Origin: Dromaius novaehollandiae
Taxonomy: Eukaryota > Chordata > Aves > Casuariiformes > Dromaiidae
Length of the DNA: 64,000 nucleotides
NCBI RefSeq assembly: GCF_036370855.1
Contig: NC_088100.1
Coordinates: 38,576,563-38,640,562 of the forward strand
Direction: 5' to 3'
Shown here in pieces: positions 52,401 to 63,800 of the stretch (positions are counted from its first letter, which is position 1; each line of letters starts with the position of its first letter). Below the pieces are notes generated by a model. That model saw nothing but the letters and a program-made list of their open reading frames with translations. It had not been told where the DNA came from and did not search any database. The translations under genes and the position numbers were made by a program.

Positions 52401-54878
52401 ACAACGGGAGGCAACTGGAATTGTCCCAGTTACTACTTGCAATAGGTAGTTTGTCAGGTCAGTTCTTCAGCTTGCCATATAATCTTCATATTTATAGTGT
52501 CTGGCAGGAATCAGAATCATAGATAAGGGTTTTTTTTTAGTTTTGGGGTACTTAAAGTTCTCCATTGCATCCCTACGATATATAGGAATCATTTGTCTGA
52601 ATATCCTATGAGAATGCAAAAAGCCTCAAGTCCTTGTGTAAAACATATTAAAAATGCAAATTTCTTGCTATCCTTGAAGCAGCTTTGGGCTGTCAAATAT
52701 TTAGACCAAGAGGAACTATGTTTAAATCCCCACATGAGCATTATTTTCAGAAGATGGTGGCACAGCAGGTGCAGCATTGTGTTTCTTTGCTTCTATTAGT
52801 CTGATGCTGCTTGTCAGATTTACTGCCTTAGGGGCAGAAAATATAACTTGCACGCTGAGATGGGCACTCTTTCAAGTAGCCTTGAAAAATCACTCCACTT
52901 TTAGAAATGGAGAATCTCTAAGGATTGCTAAAGAAGTCAGCCCCATCTATTCTCATTAATGCTGTCAGGTTACAAGTAGCGATCCTTAAAGACCTTTAGG
53001 CTTCATAAACCTGGGACAGAAAGAAGGACGAAAGATCACTGAACCTATTTTGGGCTGTTGTTTTTCCATTGCCACATATTAGGAGAGATGATGTCCTACA
53101 AAAAAGATGCTCAGGGTGTTTATGTGGATATGATGACAAATGGCAGAGAGCAGAGCAGCCTGAGCATCTGCTTCAACTGGAGATCACCTGAAAGTCCTGG
53201 ACATCACTTATGAAATACCGAAAGACCCACAAACACAAATTAGACTGCAGAAACTGAATAAATTGTGGCTGTGCTTTTAAGGAAGACTGATAGCTGCTAG
53301 GGCAGCTGGGGCTGAAAGCCGGACAGATACTTTATAATACTTCTGAATGTGAAGACACCTCTTTCCTAGGTGTATTAGGAAAAAAGCAGTGGTTACAAAA
53401 TGCATCTGGAGTCATTGAAGACTTTCTCAGCTTAGAGTAGCAACATTTGGTATACTTTTGCTGGAAAAGCCTCACTGCTGTGTATTTAAAACTATCTTCT
53501 AGTTGACCATCTCAGTGATTGATGGTCAGAGCAGACCTGTGTCCTGAAGGGAAAGAGAATTCCCTTTGGGAGCCGGGTCTCTGAACAGCTAGAGAAATTT
53601 CCAGATGCTGCTTGGTCTGCTACATTTGTATTGAACTGCTGTGGCTAGGGTTACCCACAAACCCTGCAGGGTGACAAGCACCACGCTTGTTATAGAGAGA
53701 AATGACATTTTATAATTACTTTATTTCCAATCTGGGAGTTTGCCCTCCCTAATCTGTTTCAGATGCAGGAGCAAAACTCAGCCAGGCTCGCAACAAAAGC
53801 AGAGTTCACGTAGCTTGCAAAATCCCTAACACTGTGAAGACAAGGGCTGTTTGTATCGGCGAGCCTGTGCGGCTCCCTGAAACGCAGCAGTAGCCCAGGT
53901 CCCAAGCATGACTCAAAAACGACTTCGGAAAAACCCAAGCCCTTAATGCCTGGCTCAGAGGGTCTCTGTAAACCATTAGAAATGAAGGCAGCTAGGCTCC
54001 CATATCTGATATTGTCAGTGCGGAGGGTCTCCACCACCTATAAAAACACGCAGGGTCAAGAGGCAGCCGAGCACAAGGGCCTTGGTTCCCCTCTCCAGTT
54101 CTTCTGACTTCAGCCTCCTTGCAAGCAAGCAAGCCAGTGTCCACGTTGCCCTACAGAAAGCTACTTCCCAGTACTCTCTTCCTGTAAAAATAAGGAAGTA
54201 AGGCAACTCAAAGAGTAGCATCAGCTGTTTCCATCCTGTTCATCTCTTCCTTCTTGGGAGCGAAGAGACACGACACCCATCTAGACTACGTCCTGAGGGC
54301 ATCGCCCTCACTTGCAGACCCAGACAAATTCCCCAAAGCCACCGCAGAGCACGAGGCGCGCTATTCCTTCTGCTGCTGACTTTTCTCCTCCTGGATCTTT
54401 TCTGTACACCAGCTGCTACAAATGATTCAGATGGGAAAGCAGAGTCAAGGGGATAATTTCCCTCTAAAATTAAATGCAGCCCTGAAACTTCAACAGAAAT
54501 TAGAGGGATATTTAACTGAGTTGTCCGTTTAAGAACTGAAAGAAAGTTTGACACTTATCAAGAAAGCTCTGAAGCATAGAGAAACTGCAGAGCAGCTGTC
54601 TCTGTAGTGGCAAAGAAAACTGAGGGAAATGCAGTCCAGGCTTGAACTTTGACCAAAGATCTTAAGTTATAATTCATATGAGAAAGTCATTCACACCCTC
54701 TGGTATAGCAACTGAAACTCGTTTTTCTGGCTTGTAAGCACCACAATAGAAGAAAGAGAATGTGTTACCTTGAATGTCATCATTGAAAGTGCAATACTTG
54801 TTACGGTACTTATTCAGAAGGCGGAATGCATTAGCGTTAGCAAAATCCTCGAACTGAATGAGGCAGTTCATGCCATAC
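13294..54878 (-). CDS. ME1: ME1, cytosolic NADP-dependent malic enzyme (last eight coding exons)
   Basis: Catalyses malate + NADP+ to pyruvate + CO2 + NADPH in the cytosol, feeding fatty acid synthesis. Join on the minus strand: 54878-54769, 42451-42354, 40570-40457, 28535-28430, 26301-26159, 23281-23108, 15807-15709, 13452-13294. All junctions are GT-AG with matching phases, giving 333 uninterrupted residues to the stop, about residues 225-557 of a bird-length enzyme. Visible family signatures: QFEDFA and NDDIQG (metal-binding acidic residues), GAGEAALGIA (dinucleotide-binding glycine loop), [14 protein letters not shown] and GQGNN (substrate-binding Asn residues, by comparison with human ME2). 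The catalytic Tyr and Lys lie upstream, off the window. It is ME1 rather than ME2 or ME3 because of bird ME1-like exon sequences and the PGM3-RWDD2A synteny. If the gene has 14 exons as in mammals, these are exons 7 to 14. Confidence 0.97.
13453..15708 (-). other. ME1 last intron
   Basis: 2.3 kb, AT-rich. A TG-rich stretch lies at about 14020-14049 and an A run near 15233-15248. No supported gene is seen. Confidence 0.8.
15709..15807 (-). CDS. ME1: ME1 penultimate coding exon
   Basis: 33 codons, phase 0 at both ends: [20 protein letters not shown] then [13 protein letters not shown]. The acceptor is TTATTTCTAG and the donor AAG|GTAAGT. Confidence 0.97.
15808..23107 (-). other. ME1 intron (7.3 kb)
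   Basis: AT-rich intron. It holds the old repeat relic at about 19440-19690 and a G/A-rich patch near 21900-22080 with GGCAGGGCAGGGCAGG. Two TTAATTAACG/GGTTAAT-type motifs lie at 18590-18607. Short ORFs on both strands are unrecognisable. Confidence 0.75.
19440..19690 (+). mobile_element. Old amniote retroposon relic (CR1/L3-like 3' end)
   Basis: The last part, GATATTGGACTGCTTGGATC followed by GGTCTGACCCACTATGGCC, closely resembles the common amniote repeat tail with 'ctgggctagatgga...ggtctgacccagtatggc'. It is diverged and has no coding capacity. The family assignment is from memory, and the 5' limit is approximate. Confidence 0.55.
23108..23281 (-). CDS. ME1: ME1 coding exon with GQGNN substrate motif
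   Basis: 58 codons, phase 0 at both ends. It contains [30 protein letters not shown] and EEVFLTTAE. The Asn pair in GQGNN corresponds to substrate-contacting residues in human ME2. The donor is GAG|GTACTG, which is weaker than its neighbours. Confidence 0.97.
23282..26158 (-). other. ME1 intron containing a CR1 copy
   Basis: 2.9 kb. It contains the CR1 fragment at 24166-24375. A moderately GC-rich stretch follows at about 24420-24660 with overlapping ORFs but no recognised product. Confidence 0.8.
24166..24375 (+). mobile_element. CR1 LINE fragment, 5'-truncated
   Basis: Typical CR1 3' end: GAAACATAAG, ACTGGAGCAGGTTGCCCA, GGAGTCTCCACCCTTGGAGA, TGGACACGGTCCTGGGCAAC, GATCTCCAGAGGTCCCTTCC, ending in the ATTCTGTG repeat (TCTGTGATTCTGTGA at 24361-24375). 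About 210 bp of the 3' UTR remains with no ORF, as in most genomic CR1 copies. It is antisense to ME1. Confidence 0.92.
26159..26301 (-). CDS. ME1: ME1 coding exon with SNPTSKAEC motif
   Basis: 143 bp. It completes a split Gly codon, then has [17 protein letters not shown] and [16 protein letters not shown], and ends CYKYTE. The conserved Asn in SNPT contacts substrate in the family. Donor GAG|GTAACC, acceptor TTGTTTAG. Confidence 0.97.
26302..28429 (-). other. ME1 intron (2.1 kb)
   Basis: Contains a GC-rich patch at about 26940-27120 and a minus-strand open frame of 139 codons at 27236-27655 that I do not recognise. It is probably non-coding, as no splice or homology evidence supports it. 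Confidence 0.75.
28430..28535 (-). CDS. ME1: ME1 coding exon (NADP-binding domain)
   Basis: 106 bp, phase 0 in and phase 1 out: [16 protein letters not shown], then [17 protein letters not shown]. Lysines in this stretch have been linked to NADP 2'-phosphate recognition in pigeon malic enzyme; I cannot assign the exact residue numbers. KKCF differs from the duck (KEHF) and human (KEKF) forms as I recall them. Confidence 0.96.
34197..34222. repeat. Poly(T) run
   Basis: 26 consecutive T's inside the ME1 intron. On the transcribed minus strand this is a poly(A) run. Confidence 0.9.
39800..39847. repeat. Short direct repeat, 31-bp period
   Basis: TTTCTTTATTTTGGCAC occurs at 39800-39816 and 39831-39847, the two copies separated by 14 bases. 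It looks like a small tandem duplication that has since diverged. Confidence 0.8.
40457..40570 (-). CDS. ME1: ME1 coding exon (Rossmann fold)
   Basis: 38 codons, phase 0 at both ends. It starts [13 protein letters not shown], completing the GAGEAALGIA nucleotide-binding loop with the preceding exon, and ends [14 protein letters not shown]. The acceptor is TTTTCTTCAG and the donor AAG|GTAATA. Confidence 0.97.
40571..42353 (-). other. ME1 intron (1.8 kb)
   Basis: AT-rich. No gene or clear repeat is seen. Confidence 0.8.
42354..42451 (-). CDS. ME1: ME1 coding exon (start of Rossmann fold)
   Basis: 98 bp. It completes a split Gly codon, reads [19 protein letters not shown] then [10 protein letters not shown], and ends at donor GAG|GTGTGT. 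Confidence 0.97.
43306..43343. repeat. (TG)n microsatellite
   Basis: A GT run from 43306, broken once by TATG near 43317-43320, continuing to 43343 and followed by alternating TATACATATGTATA. Likely polymorphic. Confidence 0.9.
43780..44330 (-). mobile_element. Old, diverged CR1 LINE copy
   Basis: Read on the plus strand this is the reverse complement of a CR1 end. In CR1 order it has GAGTCATCTAACCCAAACTT, GGCAACCTATTCCATTCCTT, TGTACTTGAAGACTACAGGT, CTCTTCTGGACTTTATCCAC and TGCAGCACCCAAATCTATAC with ACACTGCAGCTGAA. All have clear counterparts in amniote CR1 consensus as I recall it. Heavily mutated, with stops in all frames, so inactive. Boundaries are approximate. Confidence 0.75.
49200..49440. 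promoter_or_regulatory. Isolated CpG-rich patch in an ME1 intron
   Basis: About a dozen CpG dinucleotides in 240 bp, including CAGCCCGACGC and CTGCAGCCGCGGC, within otherwise AT-rich intron. A CCAAT box lies at 49280-49284. It could be an orphan CpG island, internal promoter or enhancer; the sequence does not decide. A plus-strand ORF across it is not recognised. Confidence 0.35.
54769..54878 (-). CDS. ME1: ME1 coding exon with metal-binding FEDF and NDDIQ motifs
   Basis: 110 bp, with single bases of split codons at each end. It reads [18 protein letters not shown], then [11 protein letters not shown]. The Glu-Asp pair and the later Asp are the divalent metal ligands of malic enzymes. Acceptor CCTTCTAG, donor CAAG|GTAACA. 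It is the most upstream ME1 exon found here. Confidence 0.97.
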
Positions 54879-57800
54879 CTAGAAGGACAAAAAAATTATA
54901 CATTTATATTAAGATAATACATAACTGTACACCAAATACTTCTTAACATTTGCAGTCACTCCCTGAATGCAAGTGTAATATGACTTATACATATAGTTAC
55001 ATTTCTGTTACATTCTGTATCTTTATATTCATATAGACTCACTAGAAGGCATAATCAGACTACTAATATGCCATACTGGGTTCTAAGTTAAGAATAAAAG
55101 ATTGGGAAAAAGGCCTTCATCTTTTTGCAGACATCTCAACAGAAGTCTTCACTGAGCAATCCGCTAATGAGCAAGAAAACTTTGACTCACACAGAAGGTA
55201 ACGAAAAGTAACACCTTCAGAACATGGATTTTATTTTAATGTCATTACGCAGGTCAGCAGCATGACATCACTCACAGTAAGCTGCTCAACCCTCCTTCTC
55301 ACCACAAAAAAAGCAGTTAGCAGAAACACAGTTAATCTAGACAAGTGATAAAAATGTGAGAACAAATTAAAGGAAGGAAAACGACAGCTTTAAATTTGAA
55401 TTGTGTTCCAGCTGGTTAACATATACTAAATCTTTGGGTGTATAAAGAAACTAGCTTACCTAAATTCCTTACATCTACTCTTTGACTGGATTCTCAAAAT
55501 AGATTTTCTGAAATTAATTCTAAATGTTTCTTAAACAGTATGCTTAGAATCAATGTTATCATCTGTTTCAATGTTGTTCATCCACCTAATGAAATAATTC
55601 AAGCTGACATGTCCTATAAGACTGAAATCTTTTGCAAATACTGTATTTTGAAAATATAAGGTGTAGTTGCATCAGATGAATCTGAATCATTTGTATCATC
55701 TAGCTGACATGATTATCAAAGACAGTTCAACAACCTGGGTAAGTAACTCTGGATTAAGGCTGTGATAATAATCTCAAAATTAATGTCAGGCATTATATAT
55801 CTTTAAAACAATTTGCTTATTTGCATGCACCAATAGTGACCACAGAATCAAAAGCGAACTAAAAGACCACAGAATTAAAAGAGAAACTTGCTTATGAAGG
55901 TTTTCAGTGAGAGAGTACTTGGCCAGTTTAATGTACCTGCTGCCAAATGATGCTGCACAGCTACTGCAGGCAACGGCATTTACAGGACGGTGCTACCTGG
56001 GTGCCTTGGCCCCACTGCACATCAAGGCTGTGCTATCACGGAGCAAACGGCAGGATTCTTCCAGTATAGTTAGGTGCCTACATTGACTTCAACAGGCATT
56101 AGGCACCTCAAACATCTAAAATCATCTAAATCAGGAACACGGAAGTATTAACAAAACAAACAAACAAAAAGTATGGAAACTCCAGACTCGTGGCACTAGA
56201 TTCTTAATTCCTCCTGTCCTAGTATATCAATATCTAACAAATAAAATATGGACCTGATGTATTAATAAGGTTATTCCTAAAAGGAGAGTTAATTATAAGC
56301 AATTTAATATTCCTACTATGCATCCTCAGGTCCTTAGAAGCATCTCATAACAGCGTTTTCTCTGGATTTCTTCCTCGACCTTCCAATATGGCATTTTAAA
56401 ACACTTGCTTAAAAAAAATCACAGACATTTCTAGACAAAACTATGTAAATATTGAATTCAAGCTCAGGACACATCAGCAACAGAAAACAGGATCACTGGA
56501 ACACTGTCAGTTTCATATAGAAAAAAATCAACCCCCCAAAAGTTGAAAATTTGGGGTCGATACTAAAACTGCCTACACATGTTTGAATCTGGAAATACCC
56601 ACATAAAGATTCCATCCTGAATTAACATTACAAGAAAAGTTATTAAAAAAAGTGTTTTAAACTTAAAGTGAATGTAGGCAAGTTATGCAGGCTAGAAACC
56701 CGTATGATTGTAACTAAAAAAAAATTTGCATGAGTGTTGCTATAAAAACGTACTACCTACAAGGACTAATAGGGCAAGATCTCAAAAGCACATGCCCTGT
56801 TTGTGCTAAAGGAGTTTACCTTTATCTGTTAACTGTACAAATCCAACAGATACAGTCAAGCAGTTTCTGTTTCATCCAGAAAAGCAACACATATGTATAC
56901 TGGACAATTCACTATAAATACTCAGCTGTGATGTTAATATAGTTATTCTTTAAACCATACATACTTTTGGCAGGCCATGCTAAGCAAAGCCATCAATATA
57001 AAAAAAGCACAAAAAATCCTGTGACTAAATTAATTTCCATGGAAATCACATATTTACAGCCTTATTACAATTAGCCAAAACTACTGGGATTCCACTGTCG
57101 GAATGGTAATTCCTGCCAAAAATAAATACATCTTCAGGTTTTATGGAAAAATCTGGACTTCTTCAGCAGCATAGTGACAGAGAACTGTTTAAGGGAGAAT
57201 TTGGCTGGTCAGTAATTCAGTACAGTAAATCACAACTGAGCTCAAATGGGAAATGAAATTGGAGCTACTTTTCAATAATTAATTTAGATTTCTAACCGGA
57301 TTTACTACCTGACTTAAATTTCTGTGATTCCACAAGGATCCAGGAGTTGACAGTTGGATAATAATTTGAAACTAATGAGATTAACACTCTGGAATCCTGG
57401 AACTTGGTTAGAAGAGTTTTTTGATGTCATTAAGCCAATGTCTGTTACTTTATTTTGCCATATATAATATTCCATTTTCTCATCTGCACTTGATTTTTCT
57501 CCATTTTCTTACCCCAACACTTCTGTAGTCACCTATCAAAACTCCCTGTGAATTATATTAAATCAATGTTCCTGTAGAAAGCCTTCGTTCTATACTGGGC
57601 ACACCACCCAAACTGATTTTCTGAGCAAGATAACGTGGCTGGCTAATCTAATTAAAATGGGGAAAAAAACAGAAAATCTAATTCTATGTCTCTGAGGTAG
57701 ATTTTGGTACTAGAGCAGAAAAATTGCTAAGCAACATTCTTATTCACTGCAAGTGTTATATATATATGACATCCAAGTAAAAATATGAGATTTCAGTTGT

Positions 57801-60800
57801 ACCCAAACCACCGGTACCTCATAAGATTCATGAATTTTAGGTCTATCTCCTCAAAAAAAGTCAATTAAAGTCCAGTCACTGGGTACCCATGATATTCTCA
57901 GCTGCACCCATCACTCAAAAACACTAATTTATAGGTGAGATAACCCAGAAAATCCCCTTGTAATAATGAATTGGCCGTAGAAGTGCCACACACTCTTCTG
58001 AAAGCAGTGACCACATCAAAACAGCCATGGATTTCTTCATCCTTTCACCACTGACTCTCTAACAAACTTTCTCAGATCCATTCTTCTGTGCCTTCCACAT
58101 CTACCATCACAGTCACTTATAACAGAAACCTGCACCAAAATCTAAAATGATGTTTACAACCAACAACTCATATCCACTTTCTTTTCTGTATCACTTTGCA
58201 ATAACCTTCTACTCTTAGAGTTTGAAATGATGTTCTTGGTTTGTGATTTCTCCATGATAAAGGGAAACTGTTTGAATCAACCTTCATGAAAACAGAAGAC
58301 TTCCTCTCTTTTTGCACCTCACACCATCCTGTCACCACAAGTTTTCAATTTGGAAATCTACCTCTTCATAGGATATGGTCAACAAAAGATTACTGGATGG
58401 AAAGGAAGCCCATCACTTTATTGCTTGCCCACCTGAAGTCATCAAATGCTGTTGTGCCTTCCAAAGCACTGCAGCTCCAGTAACTATGGCGCATTGTAAT
58501 GTTATAATTCATATTGTCTTTCAAACATTACAGAAAGAGAAAGCAGAAAGCATACAACTTCCAAGATGTGACAATCTTAACATCTCTCATCAATACTCTA
58601 TACAGATATGGCACAGATTCACTTCACTGAATTTCCTCTGATGACACAGACTGACTCAAGGTCCAGAAGCAAGTAACTGAGATTTGCTACAAAGGGTATC
58701 AACAGTTTTAAAAACACTATTAAATGGTTGCGGTTGACTATTACATGGCACATGTTAAAGGCAAAAAGCCTGCAGTTGAGCACCTGCAGCTCCAGGCAGG
58801 ACAAGAAATAGATTACAGGAGAACACAAGGACAAGAAACCCCATACGAGATATCCTTCTGCTCTCTGAGGTTCGCAGCTCCTCTCAGATGTAGGGCTGGC
58901 AGTACTTTCACCCTGCTGCATAAGGTCTCCAGTATTCCCTCCTCCAGAAATGGGTCATGCTGCAGAGAGGGACTGCATTTGGTGCAGCTCCCTGCAAGTA
59001 TCTTGCACTTCACTAGACGCAGTCTTCAACTGCTGGAGGTGACCTATATTCTCCTCTCAAAGTTCAATCAATTAACATGGTACGGACAATTCAGAGAACT
59101 CAAGTTTAACCAAACAATTAGCTTGATTACATTCAAATCCAGTTACTAGCAAAAAAGACAGAGTGCACGAGTGCACTGTGCCTTCTATCACTCTAAAGAG
59201 TTACTGGTGTTCTTGGAGGGGTAAAAAAATTCACTCCTTTCCTCCTCACAAGACCTAACTGCTACTGATTCAAAATGCCATGTAGAATAATCTCACTTTC
59301 ATTCTTAAAAGCCAATTCTCAATAACTTCTCTGCTTGCTCTCTGGATATTGGCAGATATGAATCAGGACTTCAGTTCCTTTTTTATTCTCCTAGCTTAAA
59401 ACCTGTAGTTGATTCCATAGACAATATGAGAATATTGTGCTGAACTTAACCTAAGACCTTGACAAGGGCACAAGGATCAAGGAGACAACAGGTAGGGACA
59501 ATCATAGCTTACCACTACACATGGTGTCTGTCAAGGCTGCATTCTCGACTCAGTTTTAGTCTGGCATGTCATACGGGTTCTTACGGAAAGGCTGTGTATT
59601 ACTCAGAGATCAACAGCAGCAATACAGTCTTCACTGGTCTTCCCTATATTGCTCATGTTGCTGTCTTCAGGGAGTCAGCAGAACACCTGGAATTTGTACT
59701 TGAATGCACTGAGACAAAATCTGCCTCATTTGGTTTTGTATCTGTTGGACCAGGCTCAAATTTCACAATCTACCAAAAACAGAGTCATGGGAGCAAGCAG
59801 ACGTTTTATATGGCAACAGTGCTGCTAACATGAGTCACATTTAACATATCACACCTTATCACTTGCCCAAAACAGAGACAACAATTCCCCAGCTATCACG
59901 TACTTCTGACTTGGGGATACATAGGGGATAACTGGGGAAATGGAAAAACACATAGCTAACACACATGTTCGTACAGAAAGGTGGTACAAATAAATTGAAG
60001 GGAGAACCTACCTAGGGGCCATGAGCTGTCTTAACCCAGAGCATTTGAAGAAATAAAGGATCTAGCCCTAGACTACCAAAACTAAGAAAACAAATGAAAA
60101 CCAGGAACACATTCTCCCCAGTGGCAACCATAACAAATGCCCTAGTGAATTCGTAACTATTTTCTCGCTCTGGAACACACTTTCCTGACAGCAGTATCTT
60201 GGCTTCAGTATCATGGAAAGATTGCTGGGTTCTAGCAGGCACGAGTTTTGTAGCTGTGAATTCCTCTCTTCTGCTTGTTTTGCATCTGTCACTGTGGTAG
60301 CTGAGGAAACATAAATAGTCCCTAGAAAGCGATAATCCAGATCACTACTCTCCCTGCTAAGTCCTGTTTTGCCACCCACATCCTTTTGTGTACTTGGATC
60401 TTAATTTCTTGCTCAAAGTCATACAAGAAGTCTAAATCGGAACCAAACTGGACAGAAATTCAAAGCCATCTTTCCTTTCTCTGTTGTGGATAAAAAATGT
60501 GGACTAGAGTGATAGCAAACATGCAAGTTTATATTTGTCATCAAGTATGGAAGGCAAACATTGGACAATAGATTAAAAAGAACCAGCTCATCAGAATAAC
60601 GTGTGGTTGCCAGAAAAAAAATGTTTCTAATACTACTCCTGACTCATTACATACTTTGTGTAACAGTCTTAGCTGTATTCATTTAGTCTGCCTGATTTAT
60701 GAACAAATTTATATTGTCTGTGACAACAACATTAACCTTTCAAATAATTCCATAGATAATATCTGTATGTAACATACTGCAGAAAAGCGTCCACAGCTCC

Positions 60801-63800
60801 ATAACCATACCAAATATACAGTACTAGCATTTTGGCAACCATATGCTCTTAAGAAACTCAAATAGGGAATATCCTAAAGAATCCAAAGGGAGCTATAAAA
60901 TTTTGGGCATCATCTTGAATTCAAACCATATGATCAGTGAAATCCTTGCTTACTTTTACAGCTAAGGAATTTTTCTGGAAATGTATTTGGATCATTTGTT
61001 GTTAGTGCCAGCCATTGTTTTGGAAACCTTCCTAAAGGAACAAGTAGTTGCTTTTTAGGCTGTAGAGCTTCCAAAATCCTACTTGATTATTTTCTTTGTT
61101 CATGTGGGCTTGGAGCTGAAAAAGCTTTAAAAACTTCAGAAGTGGTTGCTGACACTCATTCCGAAGAAGGAGCAAAACCAAAATGATAGCAACACTGGAA
61201 TTCTCTCCCTTTCCTTGTGCGTCAGTCAGCCACGCTGCCAGCCAGAGCCATTTATAGTGTACCAGGACAATGTGGAAATCGGCTCGTTCCTCCCTACTCC
61301 GTACACTTTAAGTTTGCTAGTTTCCATATATCCCACTGCTCAAAATAGATTTAAAGCATAATGGTCACTACCATTATCTCCTCTTCGTGCCAAGGCTTTC
61401 AGGAAAAGATGCCTTCCCACTTTCCCTCCTGACAGCTATTACGACCTGGATACCTTCTCTTCCTGCTCTCCCTCAAGCTACCCTTAACTTTGTTTCATAT
61501 GGAAATTAAACTTCTGCAATCAGATCATGCATCCATCTTAGCACCTCTTCTCCCAGTACAATTTTAAATCCTTGGTTAATTTCAACCAAATTTAACAGAG
61601 GGGAATAGAGATTTCCACAATACTCACTACCTATATGTTTGGTGAAAAAACGTGGCCAACTTAAGAAACACTCCAGTGAGCACCGCATGCACCCTCTAAC
61701 ACATGTTCCTACTCACGCTGTCTGGGCAACAGCCTGATGGGCCACAGCTGCACAGGACAGAAATCTGTTCAAGGTGTAGTCAGCTCTAGCCAGTGCTACG
61801 ACAAAAACCCCTTCCCAGAAGGCCTATCATTAAACTACAGATAATTTTCTCTCTCTGTCCGGAATCGGAACAGAAAGTCGGAGACATCACTTTCTTCACA
61901 GGAAGAGATTTTCAAAGAACTTAATAGAAACCGTCACCATCTCAGCCTGCCACATGAAAGGCTCTCTTTAAATTTCAGTTCTTTCCTGCAGGCAGCCATT
62001 GTTTCAATTTTCTCTATAGAAAGTCTTTTCTTTGTTAGAAATATTTTTCATAGCAATCTTCTGTTTCCAGACTAGTCCCTGCCCTGATGATCTCAATAAA
62101 TCTCCAAACTAAGAGCAGGCATAGAGAAGACGAGACAGCAGCATTCAGCACCTGCCCTAGTACTTACCATAGCAGACCCCTGCTACATTCACATCCTCCT
62201 TAAAAGAAGTACAATTCTACAAAAGTCTTTCTTGAAATTACCAGTCAGACAAATAGGTACTAATGGCATAATAACAGCCCTGCAATTCTAAATTATGCAA
62301 TTCTAAAATGCATCCTAAATTCCAAACACTGCAATTCTGAAATACAGGCAATACCAAATGATGTCAAAATTGTTATTCTGTAGCACAACAACAGTGCTAC
62401 AGTGTCTGCAGTGCCAGTCTCCTGCCCAGCCCTGCCTGGTGCTGGTGCTCCAACACCCCTCCGCTCGCGCTTCTCTCCCCAGAACAGGTTTGGTTCTTCC
62501 TCACCATGGCCCTGGTAACCTGGAGGTAGCGAGGAGAAAGGGCTGGAGATGGTTCAAAATCTCTTTTTTTCTTCCTCCTCCAAAAGCACTGTTACATTTG
62601 TGGACTTTGTAGGTCTTGGAAGGAGCAAAATGGAGGAACAGAGTGGCGATGAATAAGGAAGGTTTTGTGTTTGGTCATCCTAGAAGTTCTCACACGTAAG
62701 CAGATGAGCAAAAACCAGATCCTCTGTCTACAGTCAGGCACCATTTACATAAAGGGTTTCTCTTATGCAAAAAAGGGAATTAAATTTAAGGCTTTGTGGT
62801 ACAGAAGCATAAACAATTATTACTAGAAAAAGATGGTCCATTTTTTAGCTTAATTTTTCATAAACTTGGCTGCATCACACTTTGTATCACAGGACTAAGT
62901 ACTACTTGCTCTTTAAACTGAACACATAGAATTGCATCCTACTGAAACCTTAAGCTGAAAGCCCTTATAAGATTAACAAAAATGGTATTTCCCAAAGAAT
63001 TACTCTCTCTCTCCCCCAAGATTCCCATACTAAAATTAGTACTCTTGCTGCAGGGTCAAGATAGATCCTGTTCAGTGGCAGAACTACGGCAAAAGTACAT
63101 TACCATGTTTACAGTGCATCACAATAAAAATAAATAGACATTTTTGGTTGATGTGCTGTCTAAATTTTCATGCATTTTTAAAGTGCTATTAAAGGAATAA
63201 TATTGTCACTCACTAGAGAACTTGATTAGAGCAGGTTCCTCTGCTTCAATAGATGATTAAATTAACTATTAGCTATCTCAGGGAGACATAAAGGCTGTAA
63301 AATAATTAATGACAAGTTACTATTGATGGAAATGCATTTTATTTCTTACCGTAGCAAAAACACTTATATTTTATTTTGGATTTATATATTTGTCCTAAAG
63401 TACTTCACACAACAATGTGTTAGGAACTGGGCTTGATCATAACCTTGACTTTCCCAGTGCATGTGTGTCAAGTCCTGTAGCAGAAATACTAAGACTGGTA
63501 TAAATGAACTACAAATGGAAATGTATGTGAAAGCATCCGAAGCAACTGCAAAACAAGGGTCAAAAAAATGGCAAGCATCGATAACGAAGGACGCAGCTGA
63601 CCGCGGTAACTTCAAGGAATTTTACATCAAGAGCAGCAGATCCGAGCTCTGGTAAGACCTCAGCACAGCCACTCGTGAGCAGGACCCTGCACTTTGACAA
63701 CAGGACAACAGCAACAAGGTCCCGGCACATCACATATGTCAGTCCTTATCCTGTTGGCGCAACAGGAAGCCAGAATACAGCCCAAGAAATTCAAAACAAG

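Larger units (their letters stand above)
42452..54768 (-). other. ME1 intron (12.3 kb)
   Basis: Contains a TG microsatellite (43306-43343), an old CR1 copy (about 43780-44330) and an isolated CpG-rich patch (about 49200-49440). A second, weaker GC-rich patch lies at 51020-51250. None of the short ORFs is recognisable. Confidence 0.75.

Noticed and set aside
59459-59833. 124-codon plus-strand ORF near the right end
   Set aside because: No recognisable family, no promoter or splice evidence.
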